Shown in pieces: positions 42,304 to 51,460 of a stretch of DNA of 64,000 bases. Both the position numbers and the translations under genes were made by a program. Where the stretch lies: positions 124,001-188,000 of the forward strand of contig NZ_JBKGXS010000005.1 of assembly GCF_046546475.1 (NCBI RefSeq). The letters run 5' to 3'. Below the pieces are notes generated by a model that was given only the letters and a program-made list of their open reading frames with translations, did not search any database and was not told the origin of the DNA. The DNA comes from Pseudonocardia phyllosphaerae (GTDB taxonomy: Bacteria; Actinomycetota; Actinomycetes; Mycobacteriales; Pseudonocardiaceae). Position 1 is the first letter of the stretch. Every line of letters starts with the position of its first letter.

Positions 42304-43017
42304 TCAGGAGGCAAAGAGGCACACCCTTTCGTGGTGGCGGCGGACGTGGGACTCCGCCATGAGGTCGAGGACCGGCGCACCGGGCGCCGGGAGGTCGGCG
42401 AGCGGGCCGGACGCGTGCGCCACGGCCTGCTCGGCGATCGCGTCGAGCTCGGGCCCGAGCGCGACGACGGCGGCGTTGACGGCGAACGGATCCAACCCCA
42501 GCAGCCGCACGGCTGCCGAGGCGGGCCCGGAGACCGCCAGGTAGCCGACGCAGCGGGCCGCGTCGGCCGCGGTGCCGGCAGCGTTGTCCGCAGCCGCTCC
42601 CGCCCCGGCGGATCCCGCTCCGCCGAGCCCGATCAGCAGGCCCGCGAGCAGCGGGTGGTGCGGGCGCCGGTCGACCGCGACCAGGGTCTCCAGCTCCGGT
42701 GACGGCCACGCCGCCCGCGCCGCGCGCAGCGACGCCTTCCCCTGCGCCCGGGACGCCTCGCGCTGTGCCGCCGACGGGGTCCGCGCGTCCAGCGCCGCGT
42801 CGAGCGCGGCGAAGTCGCCGAGCCGCACCGCGGTCGCCGCGGCGACGCAGCACGCGACCAGCCCCGCCGTCCGCAGCCGCCCGCGCAGGAACGCGTGCAG
42901 CGACGCGACGTCGTCTACCAGGCCCTGCGCGACGGCCTGCTCCAGCCCGCCGGAGTGCACGTGCCCGCCGCCGGGGAACCGGGCGTCGGCGAGGACCAGC
43001 GACACGAGACCCGGCAT
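42304..43017 (-). CDS. ureF: Urease accessory protein UreF
   Basis: A 237-residue all-helical UreF: LADARFPGGGHVHSGGLEQAV at the N-terminus, alanine-rich core, and the C-terminal ESHVRRHHERVCLFAS typical of UreF ends. It gates the UreG GTPase. ATG 43017 shares one base with the ureC stop (TGATG). Residues ~145-160 are alanine/glycine-rich. Confidence 0.92.
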   Translation of the reverse strand: MPGLVSLVLADARFPGGGHVHSGGLEQAVAQGLVDDVASLHAFLRGRLRTAGLVACCVAAATAVRLGDFAALDAALDARTPSAAQREASRAQGKASLRAARAAWPSPELETLVAVDRRPHHPLLAGLLIGLGGAGSAGAGAAADNAAGTAADAARCVGYLAVSGPASAAVRLLGLDPFAVNAAVVALGPELDAIAEQAVAHASGPLADLPAPGAPVLDLMAESHVRRHHERVCLFAS

Positions 43018-44738
43018 CAGAACAGGAAGTAGCGCTGGGTCATCGGCAGCTCCGACACCGGGTCGGGGACGACGACGTCGCCGTCGATCGTCACCTCGAA
43101 CGAGTCCGGGTCGACGTGCACGTCGGGGGTGGCGTCGTTGAGCACCATCGTGTCCTTGCGCACGGCGCGGGTGTCGGCGACCGGCACCGCGGGCGTCGCG
43201 AGGCCGAGGCGCTCGGGCAGACCGTCGTCGATCGCGGACCGCGCCATGAACGTCAGCGACCCCAGCGCGGCGGGGGAGTGCGCGTAGCCGAACATCGGGC
43301 GGCCGTAGACCGGGCCGGGTGTGGGGATGGAGGCGTTCGCGTCGCCCATCTGCGCCCACACCGCGAACCCGCCCTTGAGCACCACCTGCGGGCGGACCCC
43401 GAAGAACTTCGGCTCCCACAGCACGAGGTCGGCGAGCTTGCCGACCTCGATCGAGCCGATGTGCTCTCCCGCGCCGTGCGCCAGCGCCGGGTTGATCGTG
43501 TACTTCGCGACGTAGCGCTGGGCGCGGTGGTTGTCGGCGGGGCCGTCGCCGGGCAGCGGGCCGCGCTTGTCCTTCATGACGTGCGCGGTCTGCCAGGTCC
43601 GGACGACCACCTCACCGATCCGGCCCATCGCCTGGGAGTCCGAGCTCATCATCGAGATCGCGCCGAGGTCGTGCAGGACGTCCTCGGCGGCGATGGTCGT
43701 CGGGCGGATCCGGGACTCGGCGAACGCCAGGTCCTCGGGCACCGACGGGTTCAGGTGGTGGCACACCATGAGCATGTCGAGGTGCTCGTCGAGGGTGTTC
43801 ACGGTGTGCGGGCGGGTCGGGTTCGTCGACGACGGCAGCACGTTGTGCGTCGACACGACCTCGATGATGTCCGGGGCGTGCCCGCCACCGGCGCCCTCGG
43901 TGTGGAAGGCGTTGATCGAGCGCCCCGCGATGGCGTCCAGGGTGGACTGCAGGAACCCGGCCTCGTTGAGCGTGTCGGAGTGCAGCGCGGCCTGCACACC
44001 GGTCTCGTCGCAGACCCGCAGGCAGGCGTCGATCGCGGCCGGGGTGGTGCCCCAGTCCTCGTGCAGCTTGAACCCGCCCGCCCCGGCGCGCAGCTGTTCG
44101 TGCAGCGCCTCGGCGGACACGGTGTTGCCCTTGCCCATGAGCAGCACGTTCACCGGCTGGTGGTCCATGGCGTGCAACATGCGGCCGATGTTCCACGGGC
44201 CCGGCGTGACGGTGGTGGCCTTCGACCCGTCGACCGGGCCGGTGCCGCCGCCGAACAGCGTCGTCACCCCGGAGGCGAGCGCGGTCTCGACCAGCTGCGG
44301 GCAGATGAAGTGCACGTGGGGGTCGATGCCGCCCGCGGTGAGGATCCTCCCGTTGCCGGCGAGGATCTCGGTGCCGGGCCCGATGACCAGCGCCGGGTCG
44401 ACGCCGTCCATCGTGTCCGGGTTGCCGGCCTTGCCGATCCCGCAGATCCGGCCGTCCTTGACCCCGACGTCGGCCTTGACGACGCCCCAGTGGTCGAGCA
44501 CCACGGCGCCGGTGATCACCAGGTCCGGGCAGTGCGCCGCGGTGACCGCGGCCTGCCCCATCGACTCGCGGACGACCTTGCCGCCTCCGAACACCACCTC
44601 GTCGCCGGAGCCGCGGCCGCGGGACAGGTCCTCGGTGACCTCGATCAGCAGGTTGGTGTCGGCCAGGCGGATCCGGTCGCCGACGGTCGGGCCGAACAGG
44701 TCGGCGTAGCGGGCGCGGTCGATGCCCGGCCCGGTCAC
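43017..44738 (-). CDS. ureC: Urease alpha (catalytic) subunit
   Basis: A 573-residue amidohydrolase with nickel ligands in GGIDPHVHFICP, the carbamylated lysine segment GFKLHEDWG, the flap MVCHHLNP and the aspartate region. It hydrolyses urea to ammonia and carbamate. Start GTG 44738 overlaps the ureB stop (GTGA); upstream frame is shadow. Length and order are standard for separate A, B and C subunits. Confidence 0.96.
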   Translation of the reverse strand: MTGPGIDRARYADLFGPTVGDRIRLADTNLLIEVTEDLSRGRGSGDEVVFGGGKVVRESMGQAAVTAAHCPDLVITGAVVLDHWGVVKADVGVKDGRICGIGKAGNPDTMDGVDPALVIGPGTEILAGNGRILTAGGIDPHVHFICPQLVETALASGVTTLFGGGTGPVDGSKATTVTPGPWNIGRMLHAMDHQPVNVLLMGKGNTVSAEALHEQLRAGAGGFKLHEDWGTTPAAIDACLRVCDETGVQAALHSDTLNEAGFLQSTLDAIAGRSINAFHTEGAGGGHAPDIIEVVSTHNVLPSSTNPTRPHTVNTLDEHLDMLMVCHHLNPSVPEDLAFAESRIRPTTIAAEDVLHDLGAISMMSSDSQAMGRIGEVVVRTWQTAHVMKDKRGPLPGDGPADNHRAQRYVAKYTINPALAHGAGEHIGSIEVGKLADLVLWEPKFFGVRPQVVLKGGFAVWAQMGDANASIPTPGPVYGRPMFGYAHSPAALGSLTFMARSAIDDGLPERLGLATPAVPVADTRAVRKDTMVLNDATPDVHVDPDSFEVTIDGDVVVPDPVSELPMTQRYFLF

Positions 44739-45082
44739 GACTCGTACCCCGGCTCGTCGAGGTTCCCGGCGCGCTCGGGGCGCAGGCCGGGGACGCGGCG
44801 GGCACCGGCGATCGGCACCAGCGTCACCTCCCGCTCGACACCCGGCTCGAACCGCACCGAGGTGCCCGCCGGGACGTCGAGCCGCATGCCCCAGGCGGCG
44901 TCGTGGTCGAACACGAGGCCGGGGTTGGCGGCGGCGAAGTGGTAGTGCGAGCCGACCTGCACCGGCCGGTCCGCGCCGTTGACCACGGTGAGCGTGACCC
45001 GCTCGCGGCCCGGGTTGAGCTCCACCGGTTCGTCGCCGACCAGGATCTCGCCGGGGCCGCCGGCTCCCGCGCCGCCGCTCAT
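44735..45082 (-). CDS. ureB: Urease beta subunit
   Basis: A 115-residue beta subunit: PGEILVGDEPVELNPGRE, VQVGSHYHFAAANP, MRLDVPAGTSVRFEPGVER and GNLDEP. Structural subunit of the urease trimer. Starts within the ureA stop (ATGA) and its stop overlaps ureC. Confidence 0.95.
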   Translation of the reverse strand: MSGGAGAGGPGEILVGDEPVELNPGRERVTLTVVNGADRPVQVGSHYHFAAANPGLVFDHDAAWGMRLDVPAGTSVRFEPGVEREVTLVPIAGARRVPGLRPERAGNLDEPGYES

Positions 45083-45381
45083 GCGATCGGCCCGTGCACG
45101 GTGACCAGCTTCGTGCCGTCGGGGAAGGTGGCCTCCACCTGCACGGAGTCGAGCATCTCGGGAATGCCGTCCAGCACGTCGTCGCGGGTGAGGACCTCAC
45201 GGCCCGACGACATCAGCTCGGCCACGGTCCGCCCGTCGCGGGCGCCCTCTAGGACGTGCTCGGTGATCAGCGCGACCGCCTCCGGGTGGTTGAGCCGCAG
45301 GCCCCGCTCGCGGCGCCTGCGCGCGACGTCGGCCGCGACGTGGATCAGGAGCTTGTCCCGCTCCTGGGGGCTCAGGTGCAT
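45079..45381 (-). CDS. ureA: Urease gamma subunit
   Basis: A 100-residue gamma subunit: MHLSPQERDKLLIHVAADVARRRRERGLRLNHPEAVALI (split here as family hallmarks HLSPQERDKL and LNHPEAVALI), VPEMLDSVQVEATFPDGTKL-type C-terminus. First gene of ureABCFGD; a GlnR-like box lies 56 bases upstream. Confidence 0.95.
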   Translation of the reverse strand: MHLSPQERDKLLIHVAADVARRRRERGLRLNHPEAVALITEHVLEGARDGRTVAELMSSGREVLTRDDVLDGIPEMLDSVQVEATFPDGTKLVTVHGPIA

Positions 45382-45436
45382 GCCCGCATTCTCTCCGAGA
45401 TCGTCCCCGGCACCACCGACGGCTCGTTGCGGCCCT

Positions 45437-45452
45437 GTTTCGTCTGCGTTCC
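45437..45452 (-). promoter_or_regulatory. GlnR-like box before urease
   Basis: On the minus strand GGAAC-N6-GAAAC matches gTnAC-n6-GaAAC except one base. It is 56 bases upstream of the ureA start. GlnR control of urease is known in several actinobacteria, which supports the reading, but one box of this size can arise by chance. Confidence 0.4.
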
Positions 45453-45638
45453 GCCCGGCGCCGTGATCGTCCGCGCGGCCCGGGTCGACTGTCCGAACCT
45501 ACGAAACTCCCGGGTTCGCGAGGGGCCGTGTTCGTCGGGAACGGTGGTGCCGGGGCCCGCGCCGCCGGGAGGACCGTGATGCGGGTCGCATTCGCGGCTC
45601 CGCACGTTCTCCGCATCCAGCCCCTGCCGAGGTTCCCC

Positions 45639-47552
45639 GTGACACGCCTGCGCCGAGCACGACCCACCGCCACGAGCACCGCCGGGACCCACCCGGTCGA
45701 CCGGGTGCCGCCACCGGCCCGGCTCGCCGTCTACGGCGTGCAGCACGTCCTGGCGTTCTACGCCGGGGCCGTCGTCGTCCCGATCCTGCTGGCGAACGCG
45801 ATCGGTCTGTCCGGCGCCGAGCTCGTCCACCTGATCAACGCCGACCTGTTCACCTGCGGGATCGCCTCGATCCTGCAGTCGGTCGGGATCGGGAAGGTCG
45901 GGGTGCGGCTGCCGCTGCTCCAGGGCGTCACGTTCACCGCGGTCTCGCCGATGATCGCGATCGGGACGGCCGCGGGCGGTGGCGTCCAGGGGCTGACCAC
46001 GATCTACGGCGCGGTAATCGTGGCCGGGCTGCTCACGTTCTTCGCCGCGCCGTACTTCGCGAAGCTGCTGCGGTTCTTCCCGCCGGTGGTCACGGGCACG
46101 GTGATCACCGTGATCGGGCTGGCGCTGCTGCCGGTCGCCGCGCAGGACGCCGTCGGCGGCTCCACCGCGCCGGATCCGGGCAACCCGCTGTACCTGGCGC
46201 TCGCGCTCGGCACGCTGGCGGTGATCGTGCTGATCCAGCGGCTGTTCCGCGGGTTCCTCGCCACCGTCGCGGTGCTCGCCGGACTGGTACTGGGCACCCT
46301 GGCCGCGGTCCCGTTCGGCCTGGTCGACCTCTCCGAGCTGCACGAGTCCGCCTGGCTGGGGGTGACCACGCCGTTCCACTTCGGATGGCCGCAGTTCTCG
46401 GCCGCCGCGATCGTCTCGATGGTCGTCGTCATGATGATCACCGCGGTGGAGACGACCGGCGACGTCGTCGCGACCGGCGAGATCGTCGACAAGAAGGTCG
46501 GCCCGGACGACGTGGCCCGCGCCCTGCGCGCCGACGGCGTCGCCACCACCCTGGGCGGGGTCCTCAACTCCTTCCCCTACACCTGCTTCGCGGAGAACGT
46601 CGGCCTGGTGCGGCTCACCCGCGTCTCCAGCCGGTGGGTGGTCACCGCGGCCGGGGTGTTCATGATCCTGCTCGGGCTGGTGCCGAAGGCCGGGGCGCTG
46701 GTCGCCGCCGTGCCGCACCCGGTGCTGGGTGGGGCGGCGCTGGCGATGTTCGCGACTGTCGCCGTCGTCGGGATCCAGACGCTGTCGCGGGTGGACTTCA
46801 CCGACCACCGCAACGTCGTGGTCGTCGGGTCCGGGCTGGGGGTGGCGCTCTTCGTGACCGTGCAGCCCGACGTCGCGAACGCGCTCCCCGGCTGGGCACA
46901 GATCGTCCTGGGCTCGGGGATCACCGCGGGCAGCATCGTCGCGATCGGGCTCAACCTGCTGTTCTTCCACATCGGACGGCGCCGGAGCCCGGCCGCACCG
47001 GCTCCGGACACCGTGAGCCCCGACGCCGTGCCCTACGACGAGGTCGCAGGCTACGACCGCGCCCGGTTCGCCGACCTGCTCGGCAGGCTGTTCGAGGGCC
47101 CGACCGAGGTACCCGCCCGGGTGCACGCCCGCGGCGGGTACACCGACCGCGAGTCGCTGCGCGCCGCGCTGCAGGAGGAGCTGTTCGCGGCCCCGGCGGG
47201 GGAGCAGCGGGAGCTGCTGGCGCACTACCCGGATCTCGGCGGGATCGTCGAGCAGGGCGCGCCGGTGCCCACCGACGGCACGACCTGGGGGCACTGGGCC
47301 GCACTGCGCGACCGGGCGGGCCTGGCGCTGCTCGACGGCGACGGGCGCAGCGAGCTGGCCGCGGTCGCCGCGGTCTACCGGGACCGGTTCGGGTTCCCGC
47401 TGATCGTCTGCCTGCGGGACGCCGGTGACCGTTCGGCGCTGCCTGCCCTCGCCCGCCAGCGCCTCGGGCACCCGCCGGCCCAGGAGCACGCCGCGGCGCT
47501 GGTGGAGATCGCCAAGGTGGCGGGCCACCGGTTCGACGACCTGGTGGTGTGA
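45639..47552 (+). CDS. NCS2 (xanthine/uracil) permease fused to an OHCU-decarboxylase-like domain
   Basis: A 637-residue fusion. Residues ~1-455 are an NCS2 permease (VYGVQHVLAFYAGAVVVP, QSVGIGKVGVRLPLLQGVTF, FPYTCFAENVGLVRLTRV). The last 166 residues resemble OHCU decarboxylase (AHYPDLGG, AVYRDRFGFPLIVCLR, EIAKVAGHRFDDLV). The decarboxylase S..EQ motif reads TTWGHW and a tyrosine is inserted after the histidine, so activity is doubtful. GTG 45639 is chosen for its GAGG site and family-like N-terminus; ATG 45579 with GGGAGGA is the alternative. It follows the divergent urease operon and is convergent with pucR. Confidence 0.82.
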   Translation: MTRLRRARPTATSTAGTHPVDRVPPPARLAVYGVQHVLAFYAGAVVVPILLANAIGLSGAELVHLINADLFTCGIASILQSVGIGKVGVRLPLLQGVTFTAVSPMIAIGTAAGGGVQGLTTIYGAVIVAGLLTFFAAPYFAKLLRFFPPVVTGTVITVIGLALLPVAAQDAVGGSTAPDPGNPLYLALALGTLAVIVLIQRLFRGFLATVAVLAGLVLGTLAAVPFGLVDLSELHESAWLGVTTPFHFGWPQFSAAAIVSMVVVMMITAVETTGDVVATGEIVDKKVGPDDVARALRADGVATTLGGVLNSFPYTCFAENVGLVRLTRVSSRWVVTAAGVFMILLGLVPKAGALVAAVPHPVLGGAALAMFATVAVVGIQTLSRVDFTDHRNVVVVGSGLGVALFVTVQPDVANALPGWAQIVLGSGITAGSIVAIGLNLLFFHIGRRRSPAAPAPDTVSPDAVPYDEVAGYDRARFADLLGRLFEGPTEVPARVHARGGYTDRESLRAALQEELFAAPAGEQRELLAHYPDLGGIVEQGAPVPTDGTTWGHWAALRDRAGLALLDGDGRSELAAVAAVYRDRFGFPLIVCLRDAGDRSALPALARQRLGHPPAQEHAAALVEIAKVAGHRFDDLVV

Positions 47553-47567
47553 GCCCCGCCGGGTGGG

Positions 47568-49217
47568 TCAGCGGCGCAGCTGCAGCGCCAGGTGCAGGTC
47601 GACGCGGTCGGTGAACCGGCCCAGGTCGCGACCGGTCAGCTCCTCGACCCGCCCGATCCGGTACCGCACGGTGTTGACGTGCAGGTGCAGCCGCGCCGCC
47701 GTCCGGCTCCACGACCCGGACTCGTCCAGGAACACCTCGAGGGTCTCCCGCAGCCCGGTGCCCGAGCGCGCGTCGTGCTCGAGCACCGGGCCCAGCACCT
47801 GCTCGGAGAAGGCGCGGCGGACGTCGTCGGGGACCCCGGCCAGCAGCGCCACGTGCGAGGTGACCTCCCCGGCCCGGGCGACCGCGACCGGGCCCGGCCG
47901 GGTCGCGGCGACCCCGGCGGCGTGCCGGGCCTCGCCGAGCGCCCCGGACAGCGCCGACGCGCCCGACGGCCGGGACACCCCGGCGTGCAGCCGCCGTGGC
48001 CCCAGCCCCGGGCCGAGGCGCTGCAGCGCCGCGACGGTGGCCTCGGCGTCGTCGGCGCCGGGCAGCACGGCCACCGCCGACCCGTCCAGCAGCCCGACGG
48101 CGGCCGGACCGGGCACCGCGTCGGCGAGCAGCTCGTAGGCGGTGCCCGCCGGGTCCGGGCCACCCTGCACGGCGAGCACGACGACCGTCGGCGTCCCGTC
48201 CGGCTCCGCCCCGGCCTGACGCAGCCGCACCCGGGTCTCGGTGCGGTCGCCCGCACCGGCGGCGATCCGGGCCAGCGCGTCCTCGGCGATCGGCCGGGTC
48301 ACCGCGGTGCCCTCCCGGCGGCGCGCCCGGTCCAGTGCGGCGATCGCGGCGAGCTCCCCGAGCGCGCCCAGCACGTCGGTACCGGGCTCGGTGCCTGCCG
48401 TGCCGTCCGTGTCACCGGTACCGGCCATCCCGGCGGTGCCGGTCGCGTCGCCAGGGCCTGCGGTGTCGCCAGGGCAAGCGGCGTCGGCGGTGTCGCCAGT
48501 GCCGGCGCCGCCGGCGGTGTTTCCGGGGCCGGCGCCGCCGACGGCGGCCGCGGCCAGCCAGCCCGTCACCCGCGACGTCCCCGGCCCGACCGGGAGCAGG
48601 ACGTGCCCCGCCGCCGTCGCCGGCAGCCGTTCGGCGGTCAGGAACGCGGTGACCACCGCGTCCCGCTCGGCGGGGTCCTGCGGCGGGCCCGCGATCGGGC
48701 GCCCGCCCGCGGTCAGCACCCGGCACACCAGCCCGGTGCCTGCGGACACCGTCGCGGTCAGCTCGTCGAGCCCGGCGCCTCCGGCGAGCGCGTCGAGCAG
48801 GCGGCGGTGCCGGCCCAGGGTGTGCGCGAGCCGGTCGCCGCGCGCCGCGGACAGCGCGCCCACCACGACCTCGGTGAGCTGGGAGAACGACACGTCGGTC
48901 GGGACGGCGAGCAGCACCACGTCGTGCCGGCGGCAGGCCGCCACGACGTCGCCGGGCACCTCGCCGTGCAGCGCCTCCCCGGCGGCGAGTGCCGCCACCT
49001 CCGCGCGGGCCAGCGCGGCGACGAACCGCTCGGTGTCCGCGGCGCTGCGCCGCCACACCATCCCCGAGACCACCAGCTCACCGCCGCCCAGGTACTGCGA
49101 CGGGTCGGGCAGGTCGGTCGTGTAGACCCAGCGCACCGGTCGGTCGAGCTGCTGCGCGTCGCCGTGCAGGACCCGCAGCCGCAGCTCGGGGCGTTCCACC
49201 AGCTCGGACAACCGCAT
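47568..49217 (-). CDS. pucR: PucR-family regulator of purine catabolism
   Basis: A 549-residue regulator. N-terminus is the purine catabolism regulator domain (VRWVYTTDLPDPSQYLGGGELVVSG); the C-terminus is the PucR HTH (FLDESGSWSRTAARLHLHVNTVRYRIGRVEELTG, split around residues 495-530). Residues ~226-281 are a glycine/threonine/alanine-rich insertion from repeated DNA. It is divergent from 8-oxoguanine deaminase and xanthine dehydrogenase, with a palindrome between them. Purine intermediates are the likely effector. Confidence 0.87.
   Translation of the reverse strand: MRLSELVERPELRLRVLHGDAQQLDRPVRWVYTTDLPDPSQYLGGGELVVSGMVWRRSAADTERFVAALARAEVAALAAGEALHGEVPGDVVAACRRHDVVLLAVPTDVSFSQLTEVVVGALSAARGDRLAHTLGRHRRLLDALAGGAGLDELTATVSAGTGLVCRVLTAGGRPIAGPPQDPAERDAVVTAFLTAERLPATAAGHVLLPVGPGTSRVTGWLAAAAVGGAGPGNTAGGAGTGDTADAACPGDTAGPGDATGTAGMAGTGDTDGTAGTEPGTDVLGALGELAAIAALDRARRREGTAVTRPIAEDALARIAAGAGDRTETRVRLRQAGAEPDGTPTVVVLAVQGGPDPAGTAYELLADAVPGPAAVGLLDGSAVAVLPGADDAEATVAALQRLGPGLGPRRLHAGVSRPSGASALSGALGEARHAAGVAATRPGPVAVARAGEVTSHVALLAGVPDDVRRAFSEQVLGPVLEHDARSGTGLRETLEVFLDESGSWSRTAARLHLHVNTVRYRIGRVEELTGRDLGRFTDRVDLHLALQLRR
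48375..48542. repeat. In-frame low-complexity repeat inside pucR
   Basis: Degenerate units such as GCGGTGTCGCCAGTGCCGG recur, encoding Gly-Thr-Ala-Gly-Asp-type residues 226-281. The frame is kept. Confidence 0.65.
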
Positions 49218-49245
49218 TGGAGGAACCTACAACGCGTTCACCGGG

Positions 49246-49267
49246 CCGTGACGGCGATTCGTCACGG
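49246..49267. promoter_or_regulatory. 22-bp perfect dyad between pucR and the deaminase gene
   Basis: CCGTGACG-GCGATT-CGTCACGG has exact 8-base arms. It lies 29 bases from the pucR start and 43 bases from the deaminase ATG; another CCGTGAC follows at 49281. Candidate PucR operator. Confidence 0.55.
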
Positions 49268-49309
49268 CGGCGCCTTCTGGCCGTGACCCGGACGCGGTTC
49301 CCTGGACCC

Positions 49310-50659
49310 ATGCAGACCGTCATCGAGGGCGCCCACGTGCTGACCGTCGCCGGGGACGAGTACCCGGACGGGCACGTGGTGGTCGTGGGCAACCGGATCG
49401 CCGCCGTCGGCGCGGGCCCCGCACCGGAGTGGGCGCGCACCGGACGGGTCGTCGACGGCCGCGGCTGTCTGCTCACCCCCGGGCTGGTCAACTGCCACCA
49501 CCACCTCTACCAGTGGGTGACCCGCGGCCTGGCCGTCGACCACACGCTGTTCGAGTGGCTGACCACGCTCTACCCGGTCTGGGCCGGGATCGACGAGGAC
49601 GCCGTGCGCACCGGCGCCTCCGGGGCGCTCGCCACCCTGGCGCTGTCGGGCTGCACCACCAGCACCGACCACCACTACGTCTTCCCCCGCGAGGGCGGTG
49701 ACGTGCTCGGCGCCGAGATCCGGGCCGCCGCCGAGGTGGGGCTGCGGTTCCACCCGACACGCGGCTCGATGGACCTGGGCCGCAGCGCGGGCGGACTGCC
49801 CCCGGACCACGTCGTCGAGGACCGGGACACCATCCTCGCCGCCTGTGCGGACGCCGTCGCCCGCTGGCACGACCCCTCGTTCGACTCGATGCTGCGGATC
49901 GCGCTCGCCCCGTGCTCGCCGTTCTCGGTGACCGGGGAGCTGATGCGCGAGTCCGCGCAGCTGGCCCGGGAGCTGGGGGTGCGGCTGCACACCCACCTCG
50001 CCGAGACCGACGACGAGGAGGAGTTCTGCGCCGAGCGTTTCGGCTGCACCCCCACCCAGTACGTCGCCGACCTCGGCTGGACCGGCGACGACGTGTGGTT
50101 CGCCCACACCGTGCACCTCGACGACGCGGCGGTGAAGACCATCGGCGCAACCGGCACCGGGGTGTCGCACTGCCCGACCTCCAACGGCCGCCTCGGCGCC
50201 GGGATCGCCCGGGTCCGCGACCTCGTCGACGCCGGTGCCCGGGTCGGGCTCGGCGTGGACGGTGCCGCGTCCAACGAGGGCACCAGCCTGCTCGAGGACG
50301 TCAAGCTCGCGACGCTGTTCGCCCGCGCCCGCGGCGGCCCCCGCGCGATGTCGGTGCGCCAGGCCGTCGAGCTGGGCACGCTCGGCGGTGCCAGGGTGCT
50401 GGGCCGGGAGGACGAGATCGGCACCATCGAGACCGGCAAGCTCGCCGACCTCGCGCTGTGGCGGCTCGACGACCTCGGCCACGCCGGCATCGCCGACCCG
50501 GTCGCCGCGCTCGTCCTCGGGGCGGCGCCGCCGCTGGAGCTGCTGCTGGTGAACGGGCGCCCGGTCGTCGAGCACGACCGGGTTGTCACCGTCGACACCG
50601 AGGCGGTCGCGGCGCGGTGTGCGTCGGTACAGCGCGACCTCGTGGCGAAGGCGGGCTGA
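49310..50659 (+). CDS. 8-oxoguanine/guanine deaminase
   Basis: A 449-residue amidohydrolase: LTPGLVNCHHHLYQWVTRGL (metal HxH), HYVFPREGGD, HTHLAETDDEEEF, VAHT-type FAHTVHLDDAAV, SHCPTSNGRLGAG and GVDGAASNEGT. These match 8-oxoguanine deaminases, which also act on guanine-like bases or isocytosine, yielding urate or xanthine. ATG 49310 begins MQTVIEGAHV; no strong ribosome site precedes it. First of a run with the xanthine dehydrogenase genes. Confidence 0.87.
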   Translation: MQTVIEGAHVLTVAGDEYPDGHVVVVGNRIAAVGAGPAPEWARTGRVVDGRGCLLTPGLVNCHHHLYQWVTRGLAVDHTLFEWLTTLYPVWAGIDEDAVRTGASGALATLALSGCTTSTDHHYVFPREGGDVLGAEIRAAAEVGLRFHPTRGSMDLGRSAGGLPPDHVVEDRDTILAACADAVARWHDPSFDSMLRIALAPCSPFSVTGELMRESAQLARELGVRLHTHLAETDDEEEFCAERFGCTPTQYVADLGWTGDDVWFAHTVHLDDAAVKTIGATGTGVSHCPTSNGRLGAGIARVRDLVDAGARVGLGVDGAASNEGTSLLEDVKLATLFARARGGPRAMSVRQAVELGTLGGARVLGREDEIGTIETGKLADLALWRLDDLGHAGIADPVAALVLGAAPPLELLLVNGRPVVEHDRVVTVDTEAVAARCASVQRDLVAKAG

Positions 50660-50662
50660 GCC

Positions 50663-51460
50663 GTGGACCTGACCACCGTCACCGGGTTCCGCCGGGCCCG
50701 GCACCGCGACGACCTCGCCCTGGGTCCGGGGGAGCGGATCCTCGGCGGCGGGACCTGGCTGTTCTCGGAGCCGCAGCCGGAGGTGACCGGCCTGGTCGAC
50801 CTGACGACGATGGGCTGGGAGCCGATCACCACGCTCCCGGACGGCGGTGTGGAGATCGCCGCGACCTGCCCGATCGCCGACCTCGCCGCCCACGGCGAGG
50901 CCACCGGCCGTCCGCTGTTCGCGCAGTGCGCGCACGCGCTGCTGGCGTCCTGGAAGATCTGGCACACCGCCACCGTCGGCGGGAACGTGTGCCGCTCGTT
51001 CGCCGCGGCCGGGATGGTCGCGCTGTGTGTCGCCCTCGACGGCGTCGCGCTGGTCTGGACGCCCGACGGCGGGCAGTACCGGATTCCGGTCGCCCGCCTG
51101 GTCACCGGCAACGGCACCAACCGCCTGCGCGACGGCGAGGTGCTGCGCGCCCTGGAGCTCCCGGCCCCGGCGGTCGACGCCCGCACCGCGTTCCGCAAGA
51201 TCGCCCTCGCCGAGCTGGGCCGCTCCGGCGCGGTGCTCACCGGCCGCGTCGACCCGGACGGCTCGTGCGTCCTGGGGATCACCGCCGCCACCGCCGCACC
51301 CACCGTGCTGCGCTACCCGGAGCTGCCAGGACCCGGGCAGGTCCGGTCCGACGTGGACGGCCTCGGCGGCTGGTACACCGATCCGCTCGGCAGCGCCGAC
51401 TGGCGGCGCGCCGTCTCCGGCGTGCTGCTGGCCGAGATCGTGGAGGAGCTCGCCGGATGA
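50663..51460 (+). CDS. xdhB: Xanthine dehydrogenase FAD-binding subunit
   Basis: A 265-residue FAD-binding subunit of the molybdenum hydroxylase family: ILGGGTWLFSEPQPEVTGLVDL for FAD, WHTATVGGNVCRSF and FRKIALAELGRSG. GTG 50663 is three bases after the deaminase stop, and its stop overlaps the next ATG. It passes electrons from the molybdenum/iron-sulfur chain to NAD or another acceptor. Confidence 0.9.
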   Translation: MDLTTVTGFRRARHRDDLALGPGERILGGGTWLFSEPQPEVTGLVDLTTMGWEPITTLPDGGVEIAATCPIADLAAHGEATGRPLFAQCAHALLASWKIWHTATVGGNVCRSFAAAGMVALCVALDGVALVWTPDGGQYRIPVARLVTGNGTNRLRDGEVLRALELPAPAVDARTAFRKIALAELGRSGAVLTGRVDPDGSCVLGITAATAAPTVLRYPELPGPGQVRSDVDGLGGWYTDPLGSADWRRAVSGVLLAEIVEELAG

